64,000 bases of DNA from Acinetobacter pragensis (GCF_001605895.1 NZ_LUAW01000016.1:40377-104376), one strand, 5' to 3'. Shown: positions 1 through 10,185, counted from the stretch's first letter. The notes: a model not told the origin generated them from the sequence alone. Numbers and translations: made by a program.

Positions 1-209
1 TCGATTTCAGCGCTTTAGAAATGCTGGAAGATATTAATAGTGAACTGACTAAACTGGGCATCCGCCTGCATTTTTCTGAAGTTAAAGGCCCCGTTATGGA
101 TAAATTGCAGCAATCCAAATTACTGAAGCATTTGAGCGGGCAAATTTATTTAACACACTTTAAAGCAATTCAAAGCTTGTCGCCAAAAGTGTTTGAATAT
201 CAAATATAA
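1..209 (+). CDS. C-terminal end of a SulP-family anion permease (STAS domain), partial
   Basis: Only the last ~69 codons are present; the open frame enters from the left edge (first full codon at 3) and stops at 207-209. The visible part reads as the end of a STAS domain: a conserved DFSALE-type strand followed by a helix (MLEDINSELTKLGI) and a final strand-helix unit. This matches the cytoplasmic C-terminus of SulP sulfate/bicarbonate/dicarboxylate transporters. A free-standing anti-sigma antagonist STAS protein is possible, since no membrane part is in view. A hairpin terminator follows directly. Confidence 0.6.
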   Translation, partial: DFSALEMLEDINSELTKLGIRLHFSEVKGPVMDKLQQSKLLKHLSGQIYLTHFKAIQSLSPKVFEYQI

Positions 210-215
210 AAGCGT

Positions 216-240
216 AAAAACCGTGCTGAGTGCGGTTTTT
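216..240 (+). terminator. Intrinsic terminator after the STAS gene
   Basis: An 8-bp perfect inverted repeat (AAAAACCG / CGGTTTTT) with a 9-nt loop and a T run built into the right arm. It starts 7 bp after the stop codon. Confidence 0.7.
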
Positions 241-416
241 ATGCGGGATTTATTTATTTTTACAAAAAAACAGGCTGCAATTTTTTAGAATATCAATTGT
301 AAAAATAAGCACTTAATTTTTATATTTAATTTTTTTTCGAGGCGGAAAGATTTTCAGTATAAAATGTCCGGCTTATTTTCCACATTTTGTCATCGTAATT
401 CTGACAAGGCCCTTCT

Positions 417-1613
417 ATGTTCTCTGCTTTCACGCGTTTGAGTTTAGTAACCCGAATTATTATTGCCATTATTTTAGGTATATTGGTTGCTGTTCTGTTT
501 CCAAACGCTGCGCCGTATTTAAGCCTGCTGGGTGATCTGTTCATTAAAGCGCTAAAATCTGTCGCTCCTATTCTTGTATTTGTTTTAGTTCTGTCATCTA
601 TTGCAAACTTTAAAGTCGGCAGCAGCAACGCGTACATTAAACCTATCATGCTGATGTATGCTGTAGGCATGTTCTTGGCGGCCTTAAGTTCTGTGCTTTC
701 AAGCGTAATTTTTCCAAGTACGCTTTTTTTAGATGCGCCGGCTCAAGGTGAGCTTAGCCCCCCTGGCAGCTTGGCTGAAATTTTAAAAAATTTATTGCTC
801 AGTTTTGTCGCCAACCCTGTCACTGCTATTGGTGAAGCAAATTTCATTGGTATTTTGGCTTGGGCTGTTGCTTTAGGTATTGCATTCCGCCACGCGTCCG
901 ATCACACAAAAACCTTTTTGTCTGATGCAGCCGATGCGGTCAATAAAGTAATTCGCTTAGTGATCAGCTTTGCGCCATTAGGTATTTTTGGCTTAGTTGC
1001 TGTGACATTTGCAGAAGCCGGTTTAAGCACATTGGCAGGCTATGCGCATTTATTGGCTGTTTTATTGGGAACCATGCTGTTTGTCGCACTGGTCATCAAC
1101 CCAATTATGGTTGGTTGCGTAATCCGTGCAAACCCGTACCCTTTGGTGCTGCAGTGCCTGCGTGAAAGCGGTATTACCGCGTTTTTCACCCGCAGCTCAG
1201 CGGCCAATATTCCTGTAAACCTAGACCTTGCAAAACGCCTCGGCATTCCAGAATCTACAGCAAGTGTAGCTATTCCATTGGGCGCTACAGTCAACATGGC
1301 TGGCGCTTCAGTCACCATTACGGTGCTCACTTTAGCGGCTGTCAATACTCTAGGTATTTCAGTTGACTTTACCACTATGCTGATTTTATCTGTGGTTGCG
1401 ACTATTTCAGCTTGCGGCGCATCCGGTGTAGCTGGCGGGTCATTGCTGCTGATTCCAGTGGCTTGCGGTTTATTTGGCATTTCATCTGATATCGCGATGC
1501 AAGTTGTGGCTATCGGCATGGTCATCAGCGTTTTGCAGGATTCTACTGAAACTGCTTTAAACTCTTCGACTGATGTATTATTTACTGCAGCTGTAGACCG
1601 TGGTTTAAGATAA
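417..1613 (+). CDS. sstT: Serine/threonine:sodium symporter SstT
   Basis: 398 aa, close to the ~410 aa usual for SstT of the dicarboxylate/amino acid:cation symporter (DAACS) family. It imports serine and threonine with Na+ at the inner membrane. The family substrate-binding regions are visible: the serine-rich re-entrant stretch SSAANIP near residue 259 and [10 protein letters not shown] near residue 286, followed by a glycine-rich hairpin. Eight or so hydrophobic helices cover the rest. The ATG at 417 follows AAGG at 7 nt. The gene stands alone between a terminator and a DUF1275 gene 36 bp downstream. Confidence 0.92.
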   Translation: MFSAFTRLSLVTRIIIAIILGILVAVLFPNAAPYLSLLGDLFIKALKSVAPILVFVLVLSSIANFKVGSSNAYIKPIMLMYAVGMFLAALSSVLSSVIFPSTLFLDAPAQGELSPPGSLAEILKNLLLSFVANPVTAIGEANFIGILAWAVALGIAFRHASDHTKTFLSDAADAVNKVIRLVISFAPLGIFGLVAVTFAEAGLSTLAGYAHLLAVLLGTMLFVALVINPIMVGCVIRANPYPLVLQCLRESGITAFFTRSSAANIPVNLDLAKRLGIPESTASVAIPLGATVNMAGASVTITVLTLAAVNTLGISVDFTTMLILSVVATISACGASGVAGGSLLLIPVACGLFGISSDIAMQVVAIGMVISVLQDSTETALNSSTDVLFTAAVDRGLR

Positions 1614-1649
1614 TATACTGATAAACGTATATTAATTATTCGATGCGCT

Positions 1650-2324
1650 ATGCCTTTTTATAGATTGCCCCTTTGGGTTCAATTGGGTGCGTTCTTTCTC
1701 GCAATTAATGCGGGCATGATCAACGTGCTTGGACTGGTGACGGTTTTGCACCAGTCCGTTTCTCATATGACGGGCAATGTCAGTATGCTGGCTTTGGCTG
1801 TAGTTCATTGGCAGCCAGCATCGATTCTCTATCTTTTTCTGATTGTTGTGTCTTATGTGATTGGTTCATTTTATAGCGGACTGATTTTAGGCAGCAGTCA
1901 ATTCAGCTTTAGCCGGCTGTATGGCATCCCATTAAGCCTTATCGCTTTATTTATCTTCCTATGCTGGCTTTTACTGCCCTATTTTCCTCGCTATGCTCTA
2001 TTATGGGCCTGTGTTGCGATGGGGGTGCAAAATGCCATGGTCAGCCACTACAAAGGCACTATTATCCGGACTACACACTTATCTGGTGTACTCACAGATT
2101 TAGGCTTGGCTTTAGGATACCGCGTGCGGGGCTTAGAAATAGAGCCGAAGCGTGTCATTCTGCATGTTTTAATTCTAATTGGATTTTTTATTGGCGGAAT
2201 TCTTGCCAGCTTGGTTTATCCTTTATTAAAATTAAACTCATTTCTGGTACCAGCAGTATTCAGCTTGACCTTAAGCATTTTATACTGGGCCGTTTATTTA
2301 CGTTATCGACATCGTCAAAATTAA
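1650..2324 (+). CDS. DUF1275 (YoaK-like) inner-membrane protein
   Basis: 224 aa with about six hydrophobic helices. The N-terminal part (AGMINVLGL, then SHMTGNVSMLAL) is the conserved DUF1275 signature. Family members are uncharacterised inner-membrane proteins, so transport is only a guess. No clear Shine-Dalgarno precedes the ATG, and the gap to sstT is 36 bp, so co-transcription with sstT is plausible. The next gene starts 14 bp downstream. Confidence 0.75.
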   Translation: MPFYRLPLWVQLGAFFLAINAGMINVLGLVTVLHQSVSHMTGNVSMLALAVVHWQPASILYLFLIVVSYVIGSFYSGLILGSSQFSFSRLYGIPLSLIALFIFLCWLLLPYFPRYALLWACVAMGVQNAMVSHYKGTIIRTTHLSGVLTDLGLALGYRVRGLEIEPKRVILHVLILIGFFIGGILASLVYPLLKLNSFLVPAVFSLTLSILYWAVYLRYRHRQN

Positions 2325-2338
2325 GTTTGGAATATCTT

Positions 2339-2875
2339 ATGGTCAAAAATGCATTACAAGCCCAGCTGCTCAAAGCAGGTTTAGTCGATAACAAAAAAGC
2401 CAAGAAACTGTCTAAGCAAGCAGTGCATGAACAGCGTACTGGACAAAACAATGACGCTGAAATGAAAGCTAAAATTGCGCAGGATCAGCAGCAGAAACAA
2501 GCGCGGGATCAAGTGATTGAACAAGAGAAAAAAGCTGTTTTGCATGAAAAAGAGTTAAAGGCTACGATTGTACAGATGATCAGCCAGCATAAAATTCGAG
2601 AAACGGATGGAGATGCCGTTTATCAGTTTATTGATGATTCGAAAATTAAAAAACTCTATATCAACCAGCAAATTTATAATGCTTTGGTTGCCGGCAGCTT
2701 GGTTATTGCCAAGGACAAAGAAGGTTACGCCTTTTTACCGAAGGCTTTGGCTGACCGCATTAATGCAAAAATGGAAGGCTTTATCATCGTGAATAATTCT
2801 GAACAGAATGAGCAATCGACAGATGAAGAAGATCCATACGCAGCCTACGTTATTCCAGATGATTTAATGTGGTAA
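2339..2875 (+). CDS. DUF2058 (YaiL-like) protein
   Basis: 178 aa, soluble. The start MVKNALQAQLLKAGLVD followed by a lysine/glutamine-rich coiled-coil region (residues ~20-75) and a globular C-terminal half (IRETDGDAVYQFIDD) is typical of DUF2058 / E. coli YaiL, whose exact role is not established. The frame is open as far back as 1961, but that part overlaps the DUF1275 gene and reads as a frame shadow, so the ATG at 2339 is chosen. It is probably the last gene of a short operon; a hairpin follows. Confidence 0.8.
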   Translation: MVKNALQAQLLKAGLVDNKKAKKLSKQAVHEQRTGQNNDAEMKAKIAQDQQQKQARDQVIEQEKKAVLHEKELKATIVQMISQHKIRETDGDAVYQFIDDSKIKKLYINQQIYNALVAGSLVIAKDKEGYAFLPKALADRINAKMEGFIIVNNSEQNEQSTDEEDPYAAYVIPDDLMW

Positions 2876-2928
2876 TTGCAGTGATATATAAAGCGGTTAA
2901 TTGAGGTTAAGTAATCTCATTAAACTAA

Positions 2929-2961
2929 AAACCAGCTATAAGCATGCCTTAAAGCTGGTTT
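2929..2961. terminator. Bidirectional hairpin between converging genes
   Basis: A 9-bp inverted repeat AAACCAGCT / AGCTGGTTT with A-rich and T-rich flanks. It lies between the + strand DUF2058 gene and the - strand GntR gene and could end both transcripts. Confidence 0.6.
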
Positions 2962-2977
2962 AATTTTATTCTGCTTA

Positions 2978-3691
2978 TTATTGTCTAAATTTCTTAATGC
3001 TTTTAGACAAATGAGCGCGCATCATTTGACGCGCCAGCAACCCGTCTTGATCCACAATAGCACTGTAAATATTCATGTGATCATGATGTACTGCACGCAA
3101 ATATTCTTCTAAATTAACTGTGCTTTTTTGCACTGAATTCACACGCGCCCGCGGAATAATTTTTTCGCCCAAGTACTTTAAAAAATCCACAAAGTATTGG
3201 TTTTCTGACGCTTCCGCAATGGCAATATGAAAATCATAATCTGCTTTTACGGTTCCATCATTTGCGCTAGCTGAGATATGAGATTCAAAATCATCTAATG
3301 CTGCTTTCATTTTTTTAATATGCGCATCTTTACGGCGTTCCGATGCTAGAAAAACGGCCTCAGACTCTAAACTAATGCGCAGCTCTAAAAGAGAAACAAT
3401 ATCATTGATTGTTTCTAAACTTGCATTCGACAATAAAAAGCTTTGTTCTTCTTGATGCTCTTTAACAAAAGTGCCAATGCCATGTCTGGTTTCAACATAT
3501 CCCAAAGAGCGCAATTCTGTAATCGCCTCCCGAATAACAGAGCGGCTCACATCAAAAAGGTCTATTAACTCCAATTCAGTTGGAATTTTATCACCGACTT
3601 GGTACTCATTTGATTGAATTTTTTCAATCAAATTTTCAACAATATTCTGGCTTAATTTTTTTGTAGATCTAGATCTAAGAGGACTAGACAT
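2978..3691 (-). CDS. GntR-family transcriptional regulator, FCD subfamily (hexarate cluster)
   Basis: 237 aa. An N-terminal winged helix-turn-helix (residues ~12-75, with KIPTELELIDLFDVSRSVIREAITEL) is followed by an all-helical FCD ligand-binding domain (~95-225). The FCD metal/ligand residues are visible: Asp and His in DYDFHIAIAEA and His residues in the VHHDHMN stretch. FCD regulators usually bind sugar acids or organic acids and repress catabolic genes. The position next to the galactarate genes and a repeated operator-like motif before four of those genes suggest it is the cluster's local repressor. The start has only a weak ribosome binding site. Confidence 0.85.
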   Translation of the reverse strand: MSSPLRSRSTKKLSQNIVENLIEKIQSNEYQVGDKIPTELELIDLFDVSRSVIREAITELRSLGYVETRHGIGTFVKEHQEEQSFLLSNASLETINDIVSLLELRISLESEAVFLASERRKDAHIKKMKAALDDFESHISASANDGTVKADYDFHIAIAEASENQYFVDFLKYLGEKIIPRARVNSVQKSTVNLEEYLRAVHHDHMNIYSAIVDQDGLLARQMMRAHLSKSIKKFRQ

Positions 3692-3795
3692 ATATAAAAA
3701 TGCTCAATAATCAACCTTTAATATAGCTATTATTATAACAGAAATAAATATAGTAAATAGATTTTGGTGGAGATTGAATAAATCAAAATAACTAT

Positions 3796-3995
3796 TTAAT
3801 ACATTGCTTTAACTTTATCAGCATATCGCAGCATCTGCTTTTGATCAGCAGATTCCATATTGCGATACTTTTCAGATGCCCGCTGATTGACAAGGGCCTC
3901 TTCGCTCCTATTTGGCAATTTCAAATGCTCGCTCTGCACTGTTTTTATCTAAAATTTGTGACAAAAATGCTCGGGCATTATGTAATTGATAATTC
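3796..3995 (-). pseudogene. Frameshifted remnant of a small unidentified gene
   Basis: On the - strand a protein-like reading runs LHNARAFLSQILDKN, then SAERAFEIAK and a TAG near 3911. One base later, in another frame, it continues RSEEALVNQRASEKYRNM and ends QMLRYADKVKAMY with TAA at 3796-3798. Both segments have natural composition (charged helices), so a single 1-bp change appears to have broken one reading frame. No clean start codon is seen upstream. I do not recognise the family. It fills most of the 370-bp gap between the regulator and the dehydrogenase gene. Confidence 0.4.
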
Positions 3996-4061
3996 CTTTT
4001 TTAAATACCAAAACTCGACTCAGGGACTGTGCACTGAATCGAGTTTGCATGCTTTAAAAAC

Positions 4062-5648
4062 TTAAAGCGCCGCAGTACTTAACTGGCCATTCACTAAACG
4101 GTTTAAACCTAAAGGATTTTCATCCTTTAAAGCATCAGGCAGCAGTGCCTGAGGCGTATTTTGATAGCAAACAGGACGCAAGAAGCGATCAATAGCTGAC
4201 GTACCGACTGATGTACCGCGCGCATCACTTGTTGCTGGAAATGGACCGCCATGAACCATGGCATCGGAAACTTCCACCCCCGTTGGGAAACCATTAAACA
4301 GCACACGGCCCGCTTTCTTTGCAAAAAGATTCAATAAATCTTCGGCGCCTGCAAAGTCTGCATCATCACCAATGATGGTTGCTGTTAATTGGCCTCCAAG
4401 CTGATCAATACCTTTTAATAGAGTCGCTTCATCATCTACAGCAATCACAACAGACATTGGGCCAAATACTTCATGCTGTAATTTGGCATTGCCGGAAAGC
4501 AATACGCTTTGGTCTGCTTTGAATAAATGTGCAGTTCCTTGGGAAATTAAAACGGCTTTTTCCCCAGTTGCTATTTTTTCAAAACCGGCCTCATTTTCCA
4601 GTTCATCAATGCCGGCTTTATAGCTTTTCAACGTCCCTGGATTCAGCATCACCTGTGGCGCTGCAGCCTGAGTAGCGCTAACCAGCCCCTCTATAAACTG
4701 TTCAAACTCTGGGCTTTTCACCCCCAGTATAAGACCTGGTTTTGTGCAGAACTGCCCGCATCCCATATTGAAAGATGCAACTGTATCCGCAGCAACTTGC
4801 TGGCCACGCGCAGCTAAGGCCTGAGGTAAAACGACTAATGGATTGACACTCGACATTTCTGCAAATACAGGGATTGGCTGCTGACGCTTTTGGACAATGT
4901 TATACAAGGCCATGCCGCCTTCTAACGATCCTGTAAAACCAACTGCCTGAACAGCGGGATGTGCAACCAAGTCTGCACCAATACGACCGCCGAAGACCAT
5001 ATTGAATGTCCCAGCAGGCATAGCGCATTTTTCAACTGCTTTTTGAATTGCCGAAGCTACTAATTCAGCTGTTGCCATATGGCCCGAATGCGCTTTAAAG
5101 ACTACAGGACAGCCTGCAGCAAGCGCAGCTGCTGTATCACCGCCAGCGGTTGAAAATGCCAGCGGAAAGTTGCTTGCCCCAAAAACCGCGACAGGCCCTA
5201 CGCCAACTTTAGCTAAACGTAAATCTACGCGCGGCATAGGTTTACGGTCTGGCATAGCTTGATCAATACGCGCTGAGAAGAAGTCGCCGCGGCGGACAAC
5301 TTGCGCAAATAATCGAAGCTGACCAGTTACACGGCCTGTTTCACCTTGTAAACGGCCTAATGGCAAGCCCGTTTCAATAGACGCAATTTCTTGCAGTTGA
5401 GGACCAAGCGCTCCAATTTGCGCTGCAATTTCCTCTAGAAATTGCGCACGCAGTTCTGGTGCAGTCTGATTGTAGACTTTAAATGCCGCTTGCGCCGCCT
5501 GAGCTGCCTGATCCACTTCCTCTAAGGTTGCTTGGCTAAACAAAAAACCGGTTGGTTCATACGTTGCTGCATTAATACTTTCCAATGAAGGCGTATTTGC
5601 TGCAACGCGCTGACCATTGATAAATTGTTTTCCAGTAATTTCGCTCAT
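4062..5648 (-). CDS. 2,5-dioxovalerate (alpha-ketoglutarate semialdehyde) dehydrogenase
   Basis: 528 aa aldehyde dehydrogenase. The Rossmann region shows FGASNFPLAFS (Asn160) and Lys185, the general base is Glu264 in FAEMSSVNP, and the nucleophile is Cys301 in GCGQFCTKPG. This variant, with residues GQFCTKPG, is typical of ketoglutarate semialdehyde dehydrogenases, which turn 2,5-dioxopentanoate into 2-oxoglutarate as the last step of hexarate degradation. The ATG at 5648 is chosen because GGAG lies 7 nt upstream; the in-frame ATG two codons earlier lies against that site. It is 34 bp after kdgD, so the two form one operon. Confidence 0.9.
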   Translation of the reverse strand: MSEITGKQFINGQRVAANTPSLESINAATYEPTGFLFSQATLEEVDQAAQAAQAAFKVYNQTAPELRAQFLEEIAAQIGALGPQLQEIASIETGLPLGRLQGETGRVTGQLRLFAQVVRRGDFFSARIDQAMPDRKPMPRVDLRLAKVGVGPVAVFGASNFPLAFSTAGGDTAAALAAGCPVVFKAHSGHMATAELVASAIQKAVEKCAMPAGTFNMVFGGRIGADLVAHPAVQAVGFTGSLEGGMALYNIVQKRQQPIPVFAEMSSVNPLVVLPQALAARGQQVAADTVASFNMGCGQFCTKPGLILGVKSPEFEQFIEGLVSATQAAAPQVMLNPGTLKSYKAGIDELENEAGFEKIATGEKAVLISQGTAHLFKADQSVLLSGNAKLQHEVFGPMSVVIAVDDEATLLKGIDQLGGQLTATIIGDDADFAGAEDLLNLFAKKAGRVLFNGFPTGVEVSDAMVHGGPFPATSDARGTSVGTSAIDRFLRPVCYQNTPQALLPDALKDENPLGLNRLVNGQLSTAAL

Positions 5649-5682
5649 GAGCATTCTCCAAACTGCACCGATAACTTAAAAC

Positions 5683-6594
5683 TTATTGAGGACCTAATTT
5701 AGCGATTAAATCTGCCAGCATTTTCATTTCTTCAGCATCTAAATCACTTAATGGTGCACGTACTGGACCCGCATCATGACCGACAATCTTAGCGCCTGCT
5801 TTTACTATACTTACACCGTAGCCTGCTTTGCGGTCACGAATCTTAATATAAGGCAAGAAAAAGTCACTCAATAAACGGTCTACTGTGGCTGAATCATTGC
5901 TGCGTACAGCATTAAAGAATTCAATAGCTGTTTTTGGAATAAAGTTGAATACAGCGGAAGAATAAACAGGCACCCCCAATGCTTTATAAGGCGCAGCAAA
6001 AAGCTCAGCTGTAGGCAAACCGCCGATATATGCTAAACGGTCACCCAGTGCATGCGTGATTTGTGTAATTGTATCAATTTGGCCCAAGCCGTCTTTAAAC
6101 CCAACAAGGTTAGGACACATTTCTACCAACTTGATTAAAGATTCCGGAGAAAGCTGTGAAACACTGCGGTTATAAAAAATTACACCGAAATTCACTGAAT
6201 CGCACACTTGCTTCACATGTTCAATCAGGCCTTCTTGGCTTGCTTCTGTCAGGTAATGCGGCATTAAAAGAATACCGTGTGCGCCTAAACGTTCAGCTTC
6301 TTGCGCATAAGCGATTGCTTGGCGTGTTGGACCGCCAGCACCGGCAATAATTGGCACTGTGCCGCGGCAGGTATCAACAGCTGTTTTAATCACTTCTGAA
6401 TATTCATCGGCTGTTAAAGAGAAGAACTCCCCTGTACCGCCAGCTGCAAATAAAGCACTTGCGCCATATGGCGCTAACCATTCCAAACGTTTTTTATAAG
6501 ATTCTTTATCAAAGTTACCCTTTTCATCAAAATCAGTTACTGGAAAAGATAGTAAACCATCAGAAATGATATTTTTAAGTACTGCTGCATCCAT
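5683..6594 (-). CDS. kdgD: 5-dehydro-4-deoxyglucarate dehydratase KdgD
   Basis: 303 aa, a DapA-type (beta/alpha)8 barrel. It has the family GGTGE motif (residues 52-56), the catalytic Tyr141 in VIFYNRS and the Schiff-base Lys167 in LVGFKDG. The YNR-S and VGFKDG contexts are those of 5-keto-4-deoxyglucarate dehydratase, which decarboxylates and dehydrates its substrate to 2,5-dioxopentanoate, the substrate of the next gene's product. The start at 6594 follows AAGGAG at about 8 nt; an in-frame ATG 20 codons earlier would run over that site and the operator. Confidence 0.92.
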   Translation of the reverse strand: MDAAVLKNIISDGLLSFPVTDFDEKGNFDKESYKKRLEWLAPYGASALFAAGGTGEFFSLTADEYSEVIKTAVDTCRGTVPIIAGAGGPTRQAIAYAQEAERLGAHGILLMPHYLTEASQEGLIEHVKQVCDSVNFGVIFYNRSVSQLSPESLIKLVEMCPNLVGFKDGLGQIDTITQITHALGDRLAYIGGLPTAELFAAPYKALGVPVYSSAVFNFIPKTAIEFFNAVRSNDSATVDRLLSDFFLPYIKIRDRKAGYGVSIVKAGAKIVGHDAGPVRAPLSDLDAEEMKMLADLIAKLGPQ

Positions 6595-6614
6595 GAGAAA
6601 ACTCCTTGCTGTGT

Positions 6615-6639
6615 ATGTTGTATGACATCTTATATCATA
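6615..6639. promoter_or_regulatory. Operator-like element before kdgD
   Basis: ATGTTG followed by a 19-bp imperfect palindrome (TATGA-N9-TCATA). It is identical in 22 of 25 positions to an element at 11322-11346 before the enolase-superfamily gene. It lies 21-45 bp upstream of the kdgD start, where a repressor could block the promoter. The likely binder is the FCD/GntR regulator encoded nearby. Confidence 0.55.
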
Positions 6640-6983
6640 AAACTCATCATGCAAGAAAAAATTTCCTAAAATGCTATTTTATAAGCAGAAATAATTATAA
6701 ACCACTGTAATTTAAAGTTATTTAAATCAATAAAACTCTTAAAGAATAATGATATGCCGTAATCTTCCCTAATCAATTTTTTAAAAAATTGCATTTTAGA
6801 ATTACAAGACATTGAAATTAGGATGTTTATTTTTTTATTTCTAAATTTTTATACAAAGCAATTGCAATTCATAGAATGTTAGTCATATGATGTCTCATGA
6901 CAATTCAATATCTAAGTATCCTTTTGCTAAGCAAGCTCAGCTGTCTTTACGGGCGAGCCAGTGCAAAGGTATCATCATAAACC
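6640..6983. promoter_or_regulatory. Divergent promoter region kdgD / gudP
   Basis: A very AT-rich 340-bp region between two divergent catabolic genes. Besides the operator-like sites at either end (6615-6639 and 6882-6904) I see no gene in it. Exact -10/-35 elements cannot be chosen reliably in such AT-rich DNA. Confidence 0.5.
6882..6904. promoter_or_regulatory. Operator-like element before gudP
   Basis: GTCAT-N10-ATGAC inverted repeat that contains TATGATGTCT, shared with the element at 11328-11346. It lies about 125 bp upstream of the gudP start. Confidence 0.45.
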
Positions 6984-7009
6984 ACCTGCTTTACGGAATT
7001 TAAGCAGGT
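6984..7009 (+). promoter_or_regulatory. Hairpin in the gudP 5' untranslated region
   Basis: An 8-bp perfect stem ACCTGCTT / AAGCAGGT with a 10-nt loop, ending about 20 nt before the gudP ATG. No T run follows, so it is more likely an mRNA structure than a terminator. Confidence 0.35.
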
Positions 7010-7028
7010 TTGAAATTTGAGTTTATAT

Positions 7029-8408
7029 ATGGAAGATTCTCAAGTAAGGCATACTACGGCCGGCATCAGTTCGGTGAGTAAAAAAACGGCGACTCATACC
7101 AAAACACGGTTTTATATTTTAGCCATGATCTTTCTGATCACCGCGCTAAATTATGGTGATCGTGCAACGCTTTCAATGGCCGCCTCTCCTATGTCGCAAG
7201 ATTTAGGACTGGACACCATTACAATGGGTTATATCTTTTCTGCATTTTCTTGGGCTTATGTCATAGGGCAAATCCCTGGCGGGTGGCTGCTTGATAAGTA
7301 CGGCGCTAAAAGAATTTACTTTTGGAGTATTTTTCTTTGGTCCCTTTTCACTGTATTTATTGGGTTCACTCATTACCTAGGCAATACTGGGCTTATTATC
7401 AGCTCTTTATTTCTGCTGCGCTTTTTAGTCGGTCTTGCCGAAAGCCCTGCTTTTCCAGGCAATAGCCAAGTTGTCGCGGCATGGTTTCCAACAAAGGAAC
7501 GCGGTACTGCCGCCGCAGTTTTCAACTCAGCGCAATATTTTGCAACTGTAATATTTGCGCCATTCATGGGCTGGCTGGTTTCTCAAGTTCATTGGCAATC
7601 CATCTTCTGGGTGATGGGCGGTCTTGGTATTGTGATTTCTTTTATTTGGTTAAAAGTCATTTACAGTCCTGTCAATCATCCAACAGTTAATCCCAAAGAA
7701 CTGGAATTAATTAAGGATGGCGGCGGTTTGGTGAATATGGGGCAAAACCTGCAAGAAAACCAGAAGTCTAAAACCAAATTTTCCGATATTAAACAGCTGC
7801 TTTCTTCGCGCATGCTGCTGGGTATTTTCATTGCCCAATACTGTATTAACTGCTTGACTTATTTCTTCTTAACCTGGTTCCCTGTTTACCTTGTAAAAGA
7901 AAGAAATATGACTATTTTACAGGCTGGTTTTGCAGCGGTTGCTCCTGCGCTGTGCGGCTTTATTGGCGGAATTTTAGGTGGATTGATTTCAGACCGCTTA
8001 ATCAAAATGAATAAATCTTTAACCTTTGCCCGTAAATTGCCTATCATTTTAGGTATGCTGCTCTCCACCAGTATTGTGGTTTGCAACTATGTAGACTCTC
8101 AAACGGCAATTATTTTCTTCATGTCTCTAGCGTTCTTTGGTAAAGGCTTCGGTTCTCTTGGCTGGGCGGTTATGTCAGATGTAGCGCCGAAAGAAATGAT
8201 TGGTTTAAGCGGCGGATTATTCAATACTTTTGGCAATACCGCCGGCATTGTCATTCCAATTGTCATTGGCTATATCCTAAGCACCACAGGCTCATTCAAT
8301 GGAGCATTGGTCTTCGTCGGCATTCATGCCCTCATTGCCTTATTTAGCTACATTTTCTTAGTTGGCAAAATTGAACGTTTCCAGCTTAAAACAACTTCAT
8401 CTCATTAA
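7029..8408 (+). CDS. gudP: D-glucarate/galactarate:H+ symporter GudP (MFS)
   Basis: 459 aa, twelve predicted membrane helices, anion:cation symporter branch of the major facilitator superfamily. Long stretches match what I remember of E. coli GudP, for example [37 protein letters not shown] and [14 protein letters not shown]. It imports glucarate or galactarate. I use the ATG at 7029; a TTG four codons earlier is also in frame and neither has a strong ribosome binding site. garD follows 59 bp downstream, in the same direction. Confidence 0.92.
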   Translation: MEDSQVRHTTAGISSVSKKTATHTKTRFYILAMIFLITALNYGDRATLSMAASPMSQDLGLDTITMGYIFSAFSWAYVIGQIPGGWLLDKYGAKRIYFWSIFLWSLFTVFIGFTHYLGNTGLIISSLFLLRFLVGLAESPAFPGNSQVVAAWFPTKERGTAAAVFNSAQYFATVIFAPFMGWLVSQVHWQSIFWVMGGLGIVISFIWLKVIYSPVNHPTVNPKELELIKDGGGLVNMGQNLQENQKSKTKFSDIKQLLSSRMLLGIFIAQYCINCLTYFFLTWFPVYLVKERNMTILQAGFAAVAPALCGFIGGILGGLISDRLIKMNKSLTFARKLPIILGMLLSTSIVVCNYVDSQTAIIFFMSLAFFGKGFGSLGWAVMSDVAPKEMIGLSGGLFNTFGNTAGIVIPIVIGYILSTTGSFNGALVFVGIHALIALFSYIFLVGKIERFQLKTTSSH

Positions 8409-8467
8409 CCTTCGGCGCGCTGGCTTTTATTAAATTAAAAGTCAGCCTACTTAAACAAGGATGCATT

Positions 8468-10015
8468 ATGCAAAGACCTCTTTTGATTAAAATCAACCCA
8501 TTAGATAATGTTGCTATTGTCGTGAATGATGGTGGTCTTCCTGCTGGAACTTATGTTGAAGATCAGAACATTCATTTGATTGAATATGTACCGCAAGGCC
8601 ATAAAGTTGTTTTATTCGATTTAAAAGAAAATGACCCTATTTACCGCTATGGTGAAATTATAGGATATGCCAATAAAGCTCTCGCTGCAGGTTCATGGGT
8701 GAATGAAGCTGTAACTCAAATGCCTGACGCACCTGAACTTGATTCTTTAGAAATGGCAACCCGTCCTGCGCCAACACTTGAACCTTTAACCGGCTATACA
8801 TTCAAAGGCTACAAAAATAAAGATGGTACTGTCGGGACAAAAAATGTTCTGGCCATTAGCACCAGTGTTAACTGCGTAGAAGGCATTGTAGATTTTGTTG
8901 TAAAAATTATTGAAAGGGATTTATTGCCTAAATATCCAAATGTCGATGGTGTTGTCGGTTTGAACCATCTTTACGGATGCGGTGTGGCTATTGATGCGCC
9001 TGCGGCAATCGTGCCTATCCGTACCATTCACAACTTGGCGCTTAACCCGAATTTTGGCGGTGAAATCATGGTTGTGAGTTTGGGATGCGAGAAAATGCAG
9101 CCTGAACGCTTATTGAACATCCCAGTTGAAAACAAACGCATTCCTTTAGAAGATGATGACATTATTCAGTTGCAAGATGAAAAACATAATGGCTTCCAAA
9201 GCATGGTTGACCATATATTGGCTGTTGCTGAAATCCATCTGGAAAGACTTAATCAGCGTCAGCGTGAAGTCGTTTCTGCCGAACATCTCGTTGTTGGCAT
9301 GCAATGCGGCGGCAGTGATGCTTTTTCGGGTGTAACCGCGAACCCTGCTGTAGGCTTTGCTTCAGATTTAATCATTCGCTGCGGCGGAACAGTCATGTTT
9401 TCTGAAGTGACAGAAGTCCGTGATGGCATTCACCTTCTAACCCCTCGTGCAGAAAATGAGAAAGTCGCGCAAGATCTCATCCGTGAGATGAAATGGTATG
9501 ACAATTATTTAGCATCAGGTCATGTCGATCGCAGTGCGAATACGACACCCGGCAATAAAAAAGGCGGATTGAATAATATTGTCGAAAAAGCGATGGGCTC
9601 AATTGCTAAATCAGGAAGCTCTGCAATTGTAGAAGTATTATCGCCTGGACAAAAGCCGACCAAAAAAGGACTGATTTTTGCAGCGACCCCTTCCAGTGAC
9701 TTTATTTGCGGGACTCAGCAAATGGCTTCTGGCATTACTTTGCAGGTCTTTACAACTGGACGCGGCACACCATATGGATTAGCTGCTGTTCCTGTCATCA
9801 AAATGGCGAGCCGCAATAATATTGCCAACCGCTGGTACGACTTAATTGATATCAGTGCTGGAGATATCGCCATTGGTAAAAAAACGATTGAACAGGTTGG
9901 CTGGGAACTATTTGAATTAATTCTCGCTGTTGCAAGCGGTGAAAAAAACACATGGTCAGATCATTGGGGATTGCGTAATTCACTTGCAGTATTTAATCCA
10001 GCGCCTGTGACCTAA
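8468..10015 (+). CDS. garD: D-galactarate dehydratase GarD
   Basis: 515 aa, the length of E. coli GarD, with near-identical blocks such as [31 protein letters not shown] and [12 protein letters not shown]. An N-terminal SAF domain (about residues 10-85) precedes the UxaA/GarD catalytic domain, whose conserved Cys, His and Asp residues bind the metal. It dehydrates galactarate to 5-dehydro-4-deoxyglucarate, the substrate of KdgD. AAGGA lies 7-8 nt before the ATG. The gene is probably co-transcribed with gudP. Confidence 0.95.
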   Translation: MQRPLLIKINPLDNVAIVVNDGGLPAGTYVEDQNIHLIEYVPQGHKVVLFDLKENDPIYRYGEIIGYANKALAAGSWVNEAVTQMPDAPELDSLEMATRPAPTLEPLTGYTFKGYKNKDGTVGTKNVLAISTSVNCVEGIVDFVVKIIERDLLPKYPNVDGVVGLNHLYGCGVAIDAPAAIVPIRTIHNLALNPNFGGEIMVVSLGCEKMQPERLLNIPVENKRIPLEDDDIIQLQDEKHNGFQSMVDHILAVAEIHLERLNQRQREVVSAEHLVVGMQCGGSDAFSGVTANPAVGFASDLIIRCGGTVMFSEVTEVRDGIHLLTPRAENEKVAQDLIREMKWYDNYLASGHVDRSANTTPGNKKGGLNNIVEKAMGSIAKSGSSAIVEVLSPGQKPTKKGLIFAATPSSDFICGTQQMASGITLQVFTTGRGTPYGLAAVPVIKMASRNNIANRWYDLIDISAGDIAIGKKTIEQVGWELFELILAVASGEKNTWSDHWGLRNSLAVFNPAPVT

Positions 10016-10037
10016 GGCCAATCTATTTGCTTTGAAG

Positions 10038-10072
10038 ATGGAACCAATATAAATGACGTATGCTGGTTCCAT
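10038..10072 (+). terminator. Hairpin after garD
   Basis: A 9-bp perfect stem ATGGAACCA / TGGTTCCAT with a 17-nt loop, 23 bp after the garD stop. There is no proper T run, so termination is likely but not certain. Confidence 0.5.
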
Positions 10073-10167
10073 TTCAGACGCTGAAAAGTTCAATAAACAG
10101 TAAAATTTCAATCTGTTTCTATCTTATTCATTACATCGAAAATGTCTCTAAAAAGTGCTAAGATACC

Positions 10168-10185
10168 TACTCATCAGACATCTGC
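10168..10185. promoter_or_regulatory. Candidate operator before the DMT permease gene
   Basis: The - strand reads GCAGATGTCTGATGAG, sharing the GATGTCT core with the sites at 6886 and 11331. It lies about 50-67 bp upstream of the permease start. The match is short, so the call is weak. Confidence 0.3.

Noticed and set aside
1040..1525. Long - strand open frame of 161 codons
   Set aside because: It lies fully inside sstT on the opposite strand; composition is that of a frame shadow and it has no ribosome binding site.
1961..2338. N-terminal extension of the DUF2058 protein
   Set aside because: It overlaps the DUF1275 gene in another frame, and the DUF2058 family start matches the ATG at 2339.
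3841..4065. + strand frame of 74 codons
   Set aside because: It is antisense to the decayed gene remnant and to the end of the dehydrogenase gene; no ribosome binding site or recognisable domain.
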